A stretch of 64,000 nucleotides of DNA from positions 2,604,001-2,668,000 of the forward strand of contig NZ_JACHJB010000001.1 of assembly GCF_014207745.1 (NCBI RefSeq), given 5' to 3'. This DNA is from Nonomuraea muscovyensis (GTDB lineage: Bacteria; Actinomycetota; Actinomycetes; Streptosporangiales; Streptosporangiaceae). A program made the position numbers and the translations under genes. Under the pieces are notes generated by a model that was not told where the DNA came from, ran no database searches, and worked only from the letters and a program-made list of their open reading frames with translations. The number at the start of each line of letters is the position of its first letter. The stretch's first letter is position 1. Positions 29,923-38,577 of the stretch are shown piece after piece.

Positions 29923-30744
29923 TCAGCGCCCGGCCAGCCCGGCCGTGGCGATTCCTTTCACCAGGTGTTTCTGCAGCGCGACGAGCAGCAGCAGGGTGGG
30001 CAGGATGGAGATGACGGAGGCGGCCATGACCAGGTGCCACTGGTTGCCGTTCTGGCCGAAGAAGAGCTGCAGGCCGAGCGGCACGGTGCCCCTGGCGTTC
30101 ACATCGTTGATCATGATGAGCGGCCACAGGAAGCTGTTCCAGTAGCCGATGAAGGTGAACACCGCGAGCACCCCCAGGGCGGGCCTGGCGAGCGGCAGCA
30201 TGACGCCCAGGAAGATGCGCAGCTCTCCGGCGCCGTCGAGGCGCGCCGCCTCGCGCAGCTCGCCCGGCACGCTCCTGAAGAACTGCCGCAGCAGGAACGT
30301 GCCGAAGGCGGTGAACGCCCACGGGAAGATGAGCGCCTGGTAGCTGTCCACCCAGCCGAACGCCTGCATGAGCAGGAACATCGGCACGACCAGCACCTCC
30401 TGCGGCACCATCATGGTGGCCAGGAAGACGAGGAAGACGCCGTCCCGGCCGCGCCAGCGCAGCGCGGCGAAGGCGTAGGCCGACAGCGCCGAGGCGGCCA
30501 GCACGACGAGGGTGCCCACGCCCGACACGAGCACGCCGTTGCCGATGTAGCGCTCGAACGGCACGTAGTCGAAGACCTCGGCGAAGTTGCGCCAGCGCAG
30601 CTCGGAGCCGATCAGCGCGGTCGGCGAGCCGAACGTCTCGCCCGGCGGCTTGAGCGCCGTGGCGACGGCGAAGAGCAGCGGGTAGAGGAACGCCAGGGCG
30701 ACGCCGGCCAGCAGGATGTGCGACAGCACGCGGCTAGCTCTCAT
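29923..30744 (-). CDS. carbohydrate ABC importer permease, MalG type
   Basis: The 273-residue membrane protein has six helices and the EAA loop (ELREAARLDGAGELRIFLGVMLPLARPALGVLAVF), where the ATPase docks. The N-terminus (LSHILLAGVALAFLYPLLFAVATALKPPGETF) is typical of MalG/UgpE. It overlaps the partner permease gene by 11 bases. The operon has no ATPase; the multitask MsiK-type ATPase used by actinomycetes is probably supplied from elsewhere. Confidence 0.93.
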   Translation of the reverse strand: MRASRVLSHILLAGVALAFLYPLLFAVATALKPPGETFGSPTALIGSELRWRNFAEVFDYVPFERYIGNGVLVSGVGTLVVLAASALSAYAFAALRWRGRDGVFLVFLATMMVPQEVLVVPMFLLMQAFGWVDSYQALIFPWAFTAFGTFLLRQFFRSVPGELREAARLDGAGELRIFLGVMLPLARPALGVLAVFTFIGYWNSFLWPLIMINDVNARGTVPLGLQLFFGQNGNQWHLVMAASVISILPTLLLLVALQKHLVKGIATAGLAGR

Positions 30745-31576
30745 AGTGGACCCACCGTTTCTGGCCCAGGAACTGCACGGCCGTGACGCCGAGGATGATC
30801 GCGAACAGCAGCCACGCGCCCGCGGCGGCCAGCCCGAGGTCGCGTGACTCGAAGCCGGCCTGGTAGACGTTCATGACCAGCGTCTCGGTGGCGTTGCCCG
30901 GCCCGCCCGCCGTGAGGATGTAGGGCTGGGTGAAGACCTGCAGCGCGTTGATCAGCGTCATGGTCGTCGCGAAGAACAGCGCCGGCGAGATCAGCGGCAG
31001 TTGCACGCTGACGAGCCTGCGCAGCCCGGTCGCCCCGTCGAGCGAGGCGGCCTCCAGCACGCTGGGCGACATCTCGTTGACGGCCGCGGAAAAGACGATC
31101 ATGTTGTAGCCGAACCCCTGCCACACGCTCATCGCGACCACGGCCAGCAGCGCGGTGCGCCCGTCGGCCAGCAGGTTCGGCTCCCCGCCGACGGCCTGGA
31201 AGAGCAACTTCCAGATCACCGCGTTGGCCACCATCGGGGTGATGGCCGGGACGAAGAACAGCACCCGCCACAGGTTCGCCCAGCGTGACCGGTTGATCCA
31301 GAACGCCAGGCCGAGCGCGAGCAGGAGGTTGAGCGGCACGTAGAGGCCGGTGAAGACGAAGGTGTTGCGCAGCGCGGTCAGGAAGTCGGGGTCCTCGCCG
31401 AGCAGGTAGCGGAAGTTCTCCAGGCCGACGAACTCCCGCGTGCCGAGCATGGGCCACTCGAAGAAGCTCATGACGACGGCCATCCCGACCGGGAACAGGG
31501 TGAACAGTCCCAGCCCGAGCACGCTCGGCGTGACGAAGCCGAGCGCGCTCCACTGCTCTGTCGTGCGCGGGTTCAC
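30734..31576 (-). CDS. carbohydrate ABC importer permease, MalF type
   Basis: The 280-residue partner permease begins with a single N-terminal helix (GFVTPSVLGLGLFTLFPVGMAVVMSFFEWP) and carries the EAA loop NEMSPSVLEAASLDGATGLRRLVSVQLPLISPALFF, followed by YILTAGGPGNATETLVMNVYQAGF, a common MalF/UgpA signature. It overlaps the binding-protein gene by four bases. Confidence 0.93.
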   Translation of the reverse strand: MNPRTTEQWSALGFVTPSVLGLGLFTLFPVGMAVVMSFFEWPMLGTREFVGLENFRYLLGEDPDFLTALRNTFVFTGLYVPLNLLLALGLAFWINRSRWANLWRVLFFVPAITPMVANAVIWKLLFQAVGGEPNLLADGRTALLAVVAMSVWQGFGYNMIVFSAAVNEMSPSVLEAASLDGATGLRRLVSVQLPLISPALFFATTMTLINALQVFTQPYILTAGGPGNATETLVMNVYQAGFESRDLGLAAAGAWLLFAIILGVTAVQFLGQKRWVHYES

Positions 31577-32847
31577 TGGCCGCGGGCGCTCTGCTGCTGG
31601 ATCGTGCCGAGCGCGGCCTCGGGCGCCTGGTCACCGGTGTAGACCTGGATGAGGTACTGCGCCATGAGCTTGCTGACGCTGTCCCAGTTCTTGGTGGTGA
31701 ACAGGGGGACGCCGCCGGCCAGGCCGTCCTTGAGCGAGGCGATCGCGCCGCGCACCGCCTCGGCGTTGCGCGGGTCCTGCTTGACGAGGAACTCCTCGTA
31801 GGTGGCCTGCTGGTCGGTGCGCGACGGGAAGCTGCGGCCCTGCCCGGCGAGGTAGGCCTGGGCGTCCGGCCCGGCCAGCACCGATACGGCCTTGACGGCC
31901 TCCTGCGGGTAGGGGCAGCCCTTGGCGACGCCGAAGCCGGAGGCGGCGAGGTAGGTCTTGGCCCCGCCGGACCCGGCGGGCAGCGGCGCGAAGCCGACCG
32001 CGAACTTGGCGTCCTTGACCGCCGAGCCGATGTTCCACGACCCGTCGACCGCCATCATGGCGTTGCCGTTGACGAACTGCGTCTCGCCCCAGCCCACGTC
32101 GGACGAGCTGGCCGGCACCAGCGCCGCCTTGCTCGCGGCCAGGCCGGCGTACCAGGTGAGCGCGTCCGCCATGGGCCGGCTGTCGAACTGCAGCTTCACG
32201 TCCGGGGTGACCGGCTGGGCCCCGTTGTAGGACAGCATGAGCGACAGGGAGTGCAGGTCGGCGAAGGACATGCCGAACCCGGCCTTGCCTCCGGTGGAGA
32301 GCTTCTTGGCCGCCTGCTCGAAGTCGGCGACGGTCCAGCCGCTCTTCGGCTCGGCCACGCCCGCCTTGGCGAAGGCGTCCTTGTTGTAGTAGAGGAGCAT
32401 CGAGGCCAGGTCGTACGGCAGGGCGAGCTGCTTGCCGCCCAGCTTGAGCGTCTCCAGGGCGGAGGGGGCGAAGCCCTGGGTGTCGGCCTTGCCGTCGAGC
32501 GGCTCCAGCAGGTCGGCGTAGGCGCTGAGGCGCAGGCTCTGCATGGACACCACGCACGGCTGCTTGCCGGCCGCGAACTCGGTCTGAAGTTTGGTGAAGT
32601 AGTCGTTGAACGGCGCCGTGCGGAGTCTCACCCTGATGGTGGGGTGTTTCTGGGTGACGAGCGCTGCGAGATGGTCGAGCTGGGCCTTCTCGTCCTCGCT
32701 GCCGGCCCACATCTCCCAGTCCAGCGTGACGGTGCCTCCGGTGTCCCGGGCACCGCCCGACGTGCCGGAACCTCCGCCGCCGCACGCGGCGGCGACCATC
32801 ATGCCTGCCAGCCCCAGGGCCGGCAGGACGCTTCTGCGCATGCGCAT
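31573..32847 (-). CDS. extracellular sugar-binding lipoprotein of the fucoside importer
   Basis: The 424-residue protein has a lipoprotein signal (lipobox VAAAC, Cys22) then a Gly/Ser linker and a family-1 solute-binding fold (VTLDWEMWAGSEDEKAQLDHLAALVTQKHPTIRV; later NGNAMMAVDGSWNIGSAV). It captures the sugar outside the membrane for the two permeases. The ATG at 32847 has GGAGG eight bases upstream. Substrate (fucosylated oligosaccharide) is inferred from the GH29 gene. It is the first gene of the operon and is divergent from the ROK regulator. Confidence 0.93.
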   Translation of the reverse strand: MRMRRSVLPALGLAGMMVAAACGGGGSGTSGGARDTGGTVTLDWEMWAGSEDEKAQLDHLAALVTQKHPTIRVRLRTAPFNDYFTKLQTEFAAGKQPCVVSMQSLRLSAYADLLEPLDGKADTQGFAPSALETLKLGGKQLALPYDLASMLLYYNKDAFAKAGVAEPKSGWTVADFEQAAKKLSTGGKAGFGMSFADLHSLSLMLSYNGAQPVTPDVKLQFDSRPMADALTWYAGLAASKAALVPASSSDVGWGETQFVNGNAMMAVDGSWNIGSAVKDAKFAVGFAPLPAGSGGAKTYLAASGFGVAKGCPYPQEAVKAVSVLAGPDAQAYLAGQGRSFPSRTDQQATYEEFLVKQDPRNAEAVRGAIASLKDGLAGGVPLFTTKNWDSVSKLMAQYLIQVYTGDQAPEAALGTIQQQSARGQ

Positions 32848-32875
32848 CTGCGCTCCCTCCTGGACGCCGCCCGTG

Positions 32876-32903
32876 ATATTTTTCGGGGGCGAATTTATTA
32901 TGG
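32876..32903. promoter_or_regulatory. AT-rich promoter/operator between sugar operon and ROK gene
   Basis: The block around ATATTTTTCG-GGGG-CGAATTTATTAT is strikingly AT-rich for this genome, has the inner dyad TTCG-GGGG-CGAA flanked by A/T tracts, and includes TATTAT (32896-32901), a near-consensus -10 box for the ROK gene. ROK repressors such as NagC/Mlc bind similar sites, so both directions are likely controlled here. Confidence 0.5.
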
Positions 32904-32949
32904 TGGCTGACCTTAGGGTCGGGACGTGCAGGGCGTCAAGAGAGGAAGA

Positions 32950-34095
32950 ATGAGCGACATGCCCCCACCCCCGTACCGGGAAGACCTGATCAAGGCGGAG
33001 ATCCTCGCCATGCTCGGGTCACGGCCGCTCAACCGGTCACAGATCGCCGCCGGGCTGGGCCTCGGCGCCGCGACGGTGACCGAGCACACCCGCCGCCTGA
33101 TCGAGCTGGGCTTCCTGCGCGAGCTGCCGCCGCAGGTCAGCGGCCGAGGACGGCCGAAGGTGCCGCTGGAGGTCGTCCCCGACGCCGCCTACACGCTGGG
33201 CCTGCGCGTCCACTCCGACCACCTGATGGGCGTGCTGGCCCGGCTCGACGGGAGCGAGGTGGCCCGCTTCACCCGGCCGTTCTCGCCCACGGGCGACCCC
33301 GTGCGGCAGCTCGCGGCGGCGTGCGAGGACGTGCTGCGCGATCCCGCGACCGGCTCGCGGGTGCTCGGCATCGGGTTGGCCGTCCCGGGCGTGATCGACC
33401 CCGGCACCGGCACGGTACGGCTGTCACCGCGCATGGGGTGGACCGACCTGCCGCTCCAGCCGCCGCTGGCGGCGCGCCTGCCGGTGCCCGTGCTGATCGA
33501 CAACGACACCCGCGCCTCCACCACGGGAGAGCTGCTCTACGGCACCGGCCGCGACCACGACGACTTCCTCGTGCTGGCCATCGGCGACGGCGTGGGGATG
33601 GGCATCGTGCTGGGCCGCCGGGTCCATCGCGGCCCCGACGGGGTGGCCGGCGAGTTCGGCCACGTGCCCACCGGTCCGGGCGGCCCGAAGTGCGTGTGCG
33701 GACGGCGCGGCTGCGTCGACGCGTACGTCGCGGACTACGCGCTCGCCGCCGAGGCCGTGGCGCGCGGCCTGGTCGGCGCGCCGCCGACGCTGGAGGGGCT
33801 GCGCCGCCTCGCCGCCGACGACGCCCCGGGCATGCGCGATCTGCTCGCCGAGGCCGGCGAGATCCTCGGCCGGGCCGTCGCCGGCGTGGTGAACGTGCTG
33901 GCCGTGCGGGCGCTGACCGTCATCGGGGAGAGCCACGTCCTGTGGCCGTACCTCGCGCCCGGCTTCCACCGCGCGGTCGACGAGGGGGTCATCGCGGCGC
34001 TGCCCGGACTGGAGATCACCCTCAGGCCGTGGGACGACAGCGGTCACGCCCGCGGCGCGGCCAGCCTGGTGCTGGCTGCGAGTCTCGCCTCCTGA
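32950..34095 (+). CDS. ROK-family sugar-responsive regulator
   Basis: The 381-residue protein from ATG 32950 has an N-terminal winged helix (LGSRPLNRSQIAAGLGLGAATVTEHTRRLIELGFLRELPP) joined to a sugar-kinase-like ROK domain with DNDTRASTTGELLYG, GVAGEFGHVPTGPGG and the zinc motif CVCGRRGCVDAY (normally C-x-C-G-x2-G-C-x-E; Asp replaces Glu-type residue). It is divergent from the fucoside importer operon and is its probable repressor, released by an imported or freed sugar. GAGGAAG precedes the start. Confidence 0.92.
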   Translation: MSDMPPPPYREDLIKAEILAMLGSRPLNRSQIAAGLGLGAATVTEHTRRLIELGFLRELPPQVSGRGRPKVPLEVVPDAAYTLGLRVHSDHLMGVLARLDGSEVARFTRPFSPTGDPVRQLAAACEDVLRDPATGSRVLGIGLAVPGVIDPGTGTVRLSPRMGWTDLPLQPPLAARLPVPVLIDNDTRASTTGELLYGTGRDHDDFLVLAIGDGVGMGIVLGRRVHRGPDGVAGEFGHVPTGPGGPKCVCGRRGCVDAYVADYALAAEAVARGLVGAPPTLEGLRRLAADDAPGMRDLLAEAGEILGRAVAGVVNVLAVRALTVIGESHVLWPYLAPGFHRAVDEGVIAALPGLEITLRPWDDSGHARGAASLVLAASLAS

Positions 34096-34111
34096 TATCG
34101 CCAGGACGTCC

Positions 34112-34753
34112 CTAGGCCGTCGTGAGCGCCCGGGAACGGTCGGTGGCCAGGTGGACGGCGATGCCGGCCAGGACGGTGCCCATGAAGTAGCGCTGCACCC
34201 GCAGCCACAGCGGCCGGCGGGCGAGGAACGCGGCCAGGGCCCCCGCGGAGATCGCGATCAGGCCGTTCACCAGGGTGCCGATCGCGATCTGCACCGAGCC
34301 GAGCGCCAGGCTCTGCAGCAGCACGTCACCCATGGCCGGGTCGATGAACTGCGGCAGCAGCGAGAGGTAGAGGATCGCGATCTTGGGGTTCAGCAGGCAG
34401 GTGAACAGGCCCATGGCGAACAGCCGGCGCGGCGGCTCGGCCTCCAGCTCGCGCGGCTCGAAGGCCGAGGTGCCGCCGGGCCGGACGGCGGTCCAGGCGA
34501 GCCAGAGCAGGTAGGCGGCCCCGGCGAGCTTCAGCGCCGTGTACGCGGCGGGCACGTACGCGAAGATCGCGGTCAGACCCAGACAGGTCGCGGTCAGATA
34601 GATCGTGAAGCCCAGGGCCACGCCCGTGAGCGAGATGAGACCGGCACGGCGACCCTGGGTGATCGACCTGGACACCAGGTAGATCATGTTCGGGCCGGGG
34701 GTGAGGACCATGCCCAGTGACACCAGGGCGATCCCGATCAAGCCTGTGGTCAT
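34112..34753 (-). CDS. LysE/RhtB-family amino-acid exporter
   Basis: The 213-residue membrane protein has six helices and the family opening ALVSLGMVLTPGPNMIYLVSRSITQGRRAGLISLTGVALGF, where PGPN is diagnostic. Family members export lysine, threonine, homoserine or other small metabolites; the substrate is not readable. It converges on the ROK gene and is divergent from the zinc-peptidase gene. Confidence 0.9.
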   Translation of the reverse strand: MTTGLIGIALVSLGMVLTPGPNMIYLVSRSITQGRRAGLISLTGVALGFTIYLTATCLGLTAIFAYVPAAYTALKLAGAAYLLWLAWTAVRPGGTSAFEPRELEAEPPRRLFAMGLFTCLLNPKIAILYLSLLPQFIDPAMGDVLLQSLALGSVQIAIGTLVNGLIAISAGALAAFLARRPLWLRVQRYFMGTVLAGIAVHLATDRSRALTTA

Positions 34754-34873
34754 TTCGCAAGATTAGCTGACACGTCGTGGCCGGGTCCGGGCGCCTCCCG
34801 GCCCGGCCCTGGCATCTCGGAGCCGTCCGGGGGAAGCACTTCCTGCGGGCTCTTCCGAGGAGGGACTTCGGCG

Positions 34874-35716
34874 ATGGACTTCAGAGACAACGCCAACCTC
34901 GACGCCTCCCAGGTGGAGGACGTCGGCGGCAGCGGCGGGGGCGGGGGCAGGTTCCCCGGCGGCATGGTCATCGGCGGCGGGGGCATCATCGGCCTGATCG
35001 TGACGATCGCCGTCATCCTGCTGAACAGCCTCGGTGACGGCGGGAGCGGCGCCGAGCAGCCGGTGGGAGCGCAGCCCACCTCCAACCTCGCCCAGCAGTG
35101 CCGGACCGGCAAGGACGCCGACCAGTCGGAGAAGTGCCGGGTCGTGGGCGTGGTCAACAGCATCCAGGACTACTGGAGGGACGAGGTCTCCGGCTACCGG
35201 CCGGCCAAGACGGTCCTCTACAGCGGCGGCGTGCGCACCGCGTGCGGCGCGGCCGACTCCTCGGTAGGTCCCTTCTACTGTCCCGCCGACCAGCGCGTCT
35301 ACCTGGACCTGAGCTTCTTCGACGACCTCCACAGCCGCTTCGGTGCCAAGGGCGGGCCGTTCGCCCAGGCATACGTGATCGCCCACGAGTACGGCCACCA
35401 CGTGCAGAACCTCGTCGGCGGCCTCGAAGGCGGCGGCTCGGTGGCCACGGAGCTGCAGGCCGACTGCTACGCGGGCGTGTGGGCCAAGAACGCCGTCGAC
35501 ACCGGCTTCTACGACAAGCCGTTCACCGACACCGAGATCGCCGAGGCCCTCGACGCGGCCGCCGCGGTCGGTGACGACCGCATCCAGCAGCGGACCCAGG
35601 GCCGGGTCGATCCCGAGTCGTTCACCCACGGCTCCTCCCGGCAGCGTGTCGACGCCTTCAAACAGGGCTACACGACCGGTCAGCCCACCCGCTGCGACAC
35701 CGCTGAGCTGGGATAA
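34874..35716 (+). CDS. membrane-anchored neutral zinc metallopeptidase (YpfJ-like)
   Basis: The 280-residue protein has a Gly-rich N-terminus, one membrane helix (residues 36-53; GGGIIGLIVTIAVILLNSL), and an outside domain with the zinc motif HEYGHH (171-176). VYLDLSFFDDL before it and ELQADCYAGVWAKNAV after it (Glu/Asp third ligand region) fit the PF04228 family. Substrates are unknown. The ATG has GAGGAGGGA-like sequence upstream. Confidence 0.92.
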   Translation: MDFRDNANLDASQVEDVGGSGGGGGRFPGGMVIGGGGIIGLIVTIAVILLNSLGDGGSGAEQPVGAQPTSNLAQQCRTGKDADQSEKCRVVGVVNSIQDYWRDEVSGYRPAKTVLYSGGVRTACGAADSSVGPFYCPADQRVYLDLSFFDDLHSRFGAKGGPFAQAYVIAHEYGHHVQNLVGGLEGGGSVATELQADCYAGVWAKNAVDTGFYDKPFTDTEIAEALDAAAAVGDDRIQQRTQGRVDPESFTHGSSRQRVDAFKQGYTTGQPTRCDTAELG

Positions 35717-35764
35717 CAGCAGCGAACAGTACAAGAAGGCCGTTTCTCTCCTAAAATCAATGGG

Positions 35765-36061
35765 GTGATCTTCAAGCTGGTCGGCGACGGACGCCCCTAT
35801 CCCGAACATGGTCTGACCAATCGAGATTGGGCCCAGATACCGCCGCGGCAGGTCCGGCTCGACTCGTTGATCACCACGAAGGCGATGCTGGACCTGCATT
35901 CCCTGCTCGCCGCCGACTCCACGTTCTACGGTGATCTCTTTCCGCACGTGGTGCAGTGGCAGGGCGAGCTGTACCTGGAAGACGGCCTGCACCGGGCGCT
36001 GCGGGCCGCGCTCCACCAACGATCCATCCTGCACGCCCGCGTGCTGGAGCTGCCCACCTGA
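35765..36061 (+). CDS. conserved actinobacterial 98-residue protein, possibly ParB/Srx-like
   Basis: The protein is of a small conserved actinobacterial type whose function I do not know. Visible features are RQVRLDSLITTKAMLDLHSLL, DSTFYGDLFPHVVQWQGELYLEDGLHRALRAALHQR. The pattern of a polar strand, then Y-L-x-D-G-x-H-R followed by a helix, resembles the GxxR/DGxHR box of ParB/sulfiredoxin-fold domains; that is inference from a short motif. The GTG start has only a weak ribosome site. It follows the zinc-peptidase gene by 48 bases and is closed by a strong terminator. Confidence 0.7.
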   Translation: MIFKLVGDGRPYPEHGLTNRDWAQIPPRQVRLDSLITTKAMLDLHSLLAADSTFYGDLFPHVVQWQGELYLEDGLHRALRAALHQRSILHARVLELPT

Positions 36062-36084
36062 GACAGTCCCCCGCCGGAACAAGC

Positions 36085-36122
36085 GAAAGGGCCTGCGATC
36101 CATCAGGATCGCAGGCCCTTTC
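36085..36122. terminator. rho-independent-like terminator before tRNA-Ser(CGA)
   Basis: GAAAGGGCCTGCGATC (36085-36100), loop CATCAG, and the exact complement (36107-36122) make a perfect 16-bp stem ending in CTTTC. It lies between the convergent small gene and the tRNA and probably serves both. Confidence 0.9.
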
Positions 36123-36128
36123 GGCCGG

Positions 36129-36215
36129 CGGTGGTGGTGGGATTTGAACCCACGGATGAGTTGCCCCATCACACGCTTTCGAGGCGTGCGCCCTCGGCCA
36201 CTAGGCGACACCACC
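36129..36215 (-). tRNA. tRNA-Ser (anticodon CGA)
   Basis: Read on the minus strand, the acceptor GGTGGTG pairs with CACCACC, discriminator G. The anticodon loop CTCGAAA gives CGA, which reads UCG. A long variable arm and T-arm GTGGG-TTCAAAT-CCCAC complete a class II tRNA. CCA is not encoded (the genome has CCG). Confidence 0.96.
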
Positions 36216-36225
36216 GCCGACGAGC

Positions 36226-36681
36226 TTACCGGATCCGCCGAGTGGCGAAGAACTCCTTGAGCGCAGCCGAGCACTCTTCGGCCAGCACGCCCATGACGAC
36301 CTCGGGGCGATGGTTGAGCCGGCGGTCCCTGACGACGTCCCAGAGCGAGCCCACGGCGCCGCCCTTCTCGTCCGTCGCGCCGTACACGATGCGCGCCACC
36401 CGGGCGAGCACGGCCGCGCCCGCGCACATCGTGCAGGGCTCCAGCGTGACCACGAGCGTGCAGCCGTCGAGCCGCCACTGCCCGCGCCGCCGCGCCGCCG
36501 CCCGCAGCGCCAGCATCTCGGCGTGGGCGGTCGGGTCGGCGCCGGACTCGCGGTCGTTGCCCGCGGCCGCCAGCACCTCGCCGAGCGGGTCGAGCACCAC
36601 GGCCCCGACGGGCACCTCACCGCGGGCCCCCGCGGCGACGGCCTCGGCCAGGGCCAGGCGCATCGCCTCGGCGTGGGTCAC
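36226..36681 (-). CDS. tadA: tRNA(Arg) adenosine-34 deaminase
   Basis: TadA converts wobble adenosine 34 of tRNA-Arg(ACG) to inosine. The 151-residue protein has the zinc deaminase site: His53 and Glu55 in HAEMLALRAA, and Cys83/Cys86 in PCTMC. GEVPVGAVV near residue 22 is the substrate loop. It overlaps the upstream TadA-associated gene by four bases and ends just before the tRNA-Ser(CGA) gene. Confidence 0.96.
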   Translation of the reverse strand: MTHAEAMRLALAEAVAAGARGEVPVGAVVLDPLGEVLAAAGNDRESGADPTAHAEMLALRAAARRRGQWRLDGCTLVVTLEPCTMCAGAAVLARVARIVYGATDEKGGAVGSLWDVVRDRRLNHRPEVVMGVLAEECSAALKEFFATRRIR

Positions 36682-37154
36682 CGCAACCGGTCGAGCTCGT
36701 CGCCGAACGACAGCCGCTCGGCGATCACCGAAAGCACGTCGGCCGGGAGCACGCCCTCCTCCATGCTGAGCTCCAGCAGTTCGTCGGAGCTGATGCCGAG
36801 GTCGCTGAGCAACTCGAAGTCACCCGCCGGCCGCACGCCGAGCGTGTTGCCCTCCTTCTCGGGGGCCACGCCCGCGAACTCGGCGAACAGCTCACCGAGG
36901 CTGCCGGGCGCGATCGCGTGGGCGTCGGAGAGGAACACCCGCGGCTCGTCCTCGCCGAAGTAGCGCGCGATGGCGAACCACTCGTCCTCCACCTCGACAC
37001 AGAGCAGCGCCAGCTCGTCGCCCGACAGGCCGAGGGCCTCCGTCACGGCGTCGCCGAGGTCGTCGACGATCTCGGCTTCGCCCAGGTCGACCTCGGCGCC
37101 GCTCCAGCCGCCGGTGGTCTTGACGAACGCCGCGGAAAAGGTGTTGGCCGCCAT
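36678..37154 (-). CDS. TadA-associated protein, copy 1
   Basis: The 158-residue acidic protein is of the actinobacterial family encoded next to tadA. Typical parts are SAAFVKTTGGWSGAEVDLGEAEIVDDLGDAV, EWFAIARYFGEDEPRVFLSDAHAI and ISSDELLELSMEEGVLPADVLSVIAERLSFGDELDRL. It has no catalytic motif; function is unknown. Its last four bases overlap tadA (ATGA), implying coupled translation. The next gene upstream is its paralogue. Confidence 0.85.
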   Translation of the reverse strand: MAANTFSAAFVKTTGGWSGAEVDLGEAEIVDDLGDAVTEALGLSGDELALLCVEVEDEWFAIARYFGEDEPRVFLSDAHAIAPGSLGELFAEFAGVAPEKEGNTLGVRPAGDFELLSDLGISSDELLELSMEEGVLPADVLSVIAERLSFGDELDRLR

Positions 37155-37174
37155 GTGTCCCGCTCCAGATGGGG

Positions 37175-37684
37175 TCAGCCGAAGACCGATTCGAGGGCAC
37201 GCTCGAACGGCTCGGAGAAGCCGAGTCGAGCGGCGATGCTGGACAGCACGTCCTCGGGCAGCAGGTCGATGTCACCGGACAGGATGCCCAGCTCCATCTC
37301 GTCGAGCCCCAGGTCGGCGAAGATCGACAGGTCGCCGGCGGGCAGCGCCAGCTCCTCGTCCTGGAGGATCTCGTCGAGCTCCTCCTCGTCGGGCACCGGG
37401 ACGTCGAGGTATTCGAGGACCTGCCTGGCCAGCGGGAAGTCCCACGAGGCCGCGATGTCGGACAGGAACACGTCGACCCGCTCACCCAGCACGCGCAGCG
37501 CCACGAAGAACTCGTCGCCCACGGCGACCAGCCCGATCGTGCCGCTCTCGCTCGGCTGCTGCCGCAGGGCCTTGATCAGGCCGTGGAGGTCGGACGTAAG
37601 TGTCACCGGGAGCATCTCGGCGTCCCAGCACTCGTCCTCCCGATAGACCACGACGGCGAAGTCGAACACGTCTTCGTCTGTCAT
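37175..37684 (-). CDS. TadA-associated protein, copy 2
   Basis: This 169-residue paralogue of the following gene keeps the same outline: FDFAVVVYREDECWDAEMLPVTLTSDLHGLIKALRQQP, EFFVALRVLGERVDVFLSDIAASWDFPLARQVLEYL, and a C-terminus DEMELGILSGDIDLLPEDVLSSIAARLGFSEPFERAL. It is very acidic (calculated by eye from the many Asp/Glu). ATG 37684 is chosen over GTG 37696 because GGTGGGG lies six bases before it. It precedes copy 1 by 20 bases, making a three-gene operon with tadA. Confidence 0.85.
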   Translation of the reverse strand: MTDEDVFDFAVVVYREDECWDAEMLPVTLTSDLHGLIKALRQQPSESGTIGLVAVGDEFFVALRVLGERVDVFLSDIAASWDFPLARQVLEYLDVPVPDEEELDEILQDEELALPAGDLSIFADLGLDEMELGILSGDIDLLPEDVLSSIAARLGFSEPFERALESVFG

Positions 37685-37826
37685 CGCACACCCCACCTGA
37701 CGTGGCCTCTCCGAGTTCCAATCGTTTCAGACGTGACCCGCCGCCGTGTGCCGCTCCGACCAAATTGTGATCAAAACCGGAGGCACATCGTGCCGGTACG
37801 TCCCTCACAAGATAGCCTTGTCCCCT

Positions 37827-38465
37827 ATGAAAACCCTCGTCGTCGACCATCCGCTCGTGGCCCACAAGCTCACCACGCTGCGCGATGTGCGGACCGACTC
37901 CCCCACTTTCCGCAGGCTCGCCGACGAGCTGGTGACGTTGCTGGCCTACGAGGCCACCCGCGACGTCCGCATCACCGACGTGACCGTCCAGACGCCGGTG
38001 GCCGAGGCGCACGGCGTGCGGATGGCCCGCCCGTACCCGCTGGTGGTGCCGATCCTGCGCGCCGGGCTCGGCATGCTCGACGGCATGACGCGGCTGCTGC
38101 CCACGGCGGAGGTCGGCTTCCTCGGCATGATCCGCAACGAGTCCACGCTGCAGGCCGAGACGTACGCCACCCGGCTGCCCGAGGACCTGTCCGGGCGGCA
38201 GTGCTTCGTGGTGGACCCGATGCTGGCCACCGGCGGCACGCTGGCCGCGGCCGTGCAGTTCCTCTTCGACAGGGGGGCACAGGACGTGACGGCCATCTGC
38301 CTGCTCGCGGCGCCGGAGGGGCTGGCGTACATGGAGAAGGTCTTCGCCGACTCCGGCAGGCCGATCCGCGTGGTGACGGCGGCGCTGGACGAGCGGCTGA
38401 ACGAGAACGGTTACATCGTTCCCGGGCTGGGCGACGCGGGCGACAGGCTCTACGGCGTCGTCTGA
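37827..38465 (+). CDS. upp: uracil phosphoribosyltransferase
   Basis: Upp salvages uracil to UMP with PRPP. The 212-residue protein from ATG 37827 has the family features: [14 protein letters not shown] at the start, [12 protein letters not shown], the PRPP loop [13 protein letters not shown], and [11 protein letters not shown] at the end that contacts uracil. It is divergent from the TadA operon. A GC-rich hairpin (GGCTCC-GCC-GGAGCC, about 38467-38481) may terminate it. Confidence 0.97.
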   Translation: MKTLVVDHPLVAHKLTTLRDVRTDSPTFRRLADELVTLLAYEATRDVRITDVTVQTPVAEAHGVRMARPYPLVVPILRAGLGMLDGMTRLLPTAEVGFLGMIRNESTLQAETYATRLPEDLSGRQCFVVDPMLATGGTLAAAVQFLFDRGAQDVTAICLLAAPEGLAYMEKVFADSGRPIRVVTAALDERLNENGYIVPGLGDAGDRLYGVV

Positions 38466-38577
38466 GCCGGGCTCCGCCGGAGCCGGGCCCGCCCGAGGGC
38501 GGCTCCGCCTGAAAGCGGCCCCGGGAAATCCCCCTTCCGTCACGCGGAGTGGTCTCTTCGTTACATACTGTTGTCGT

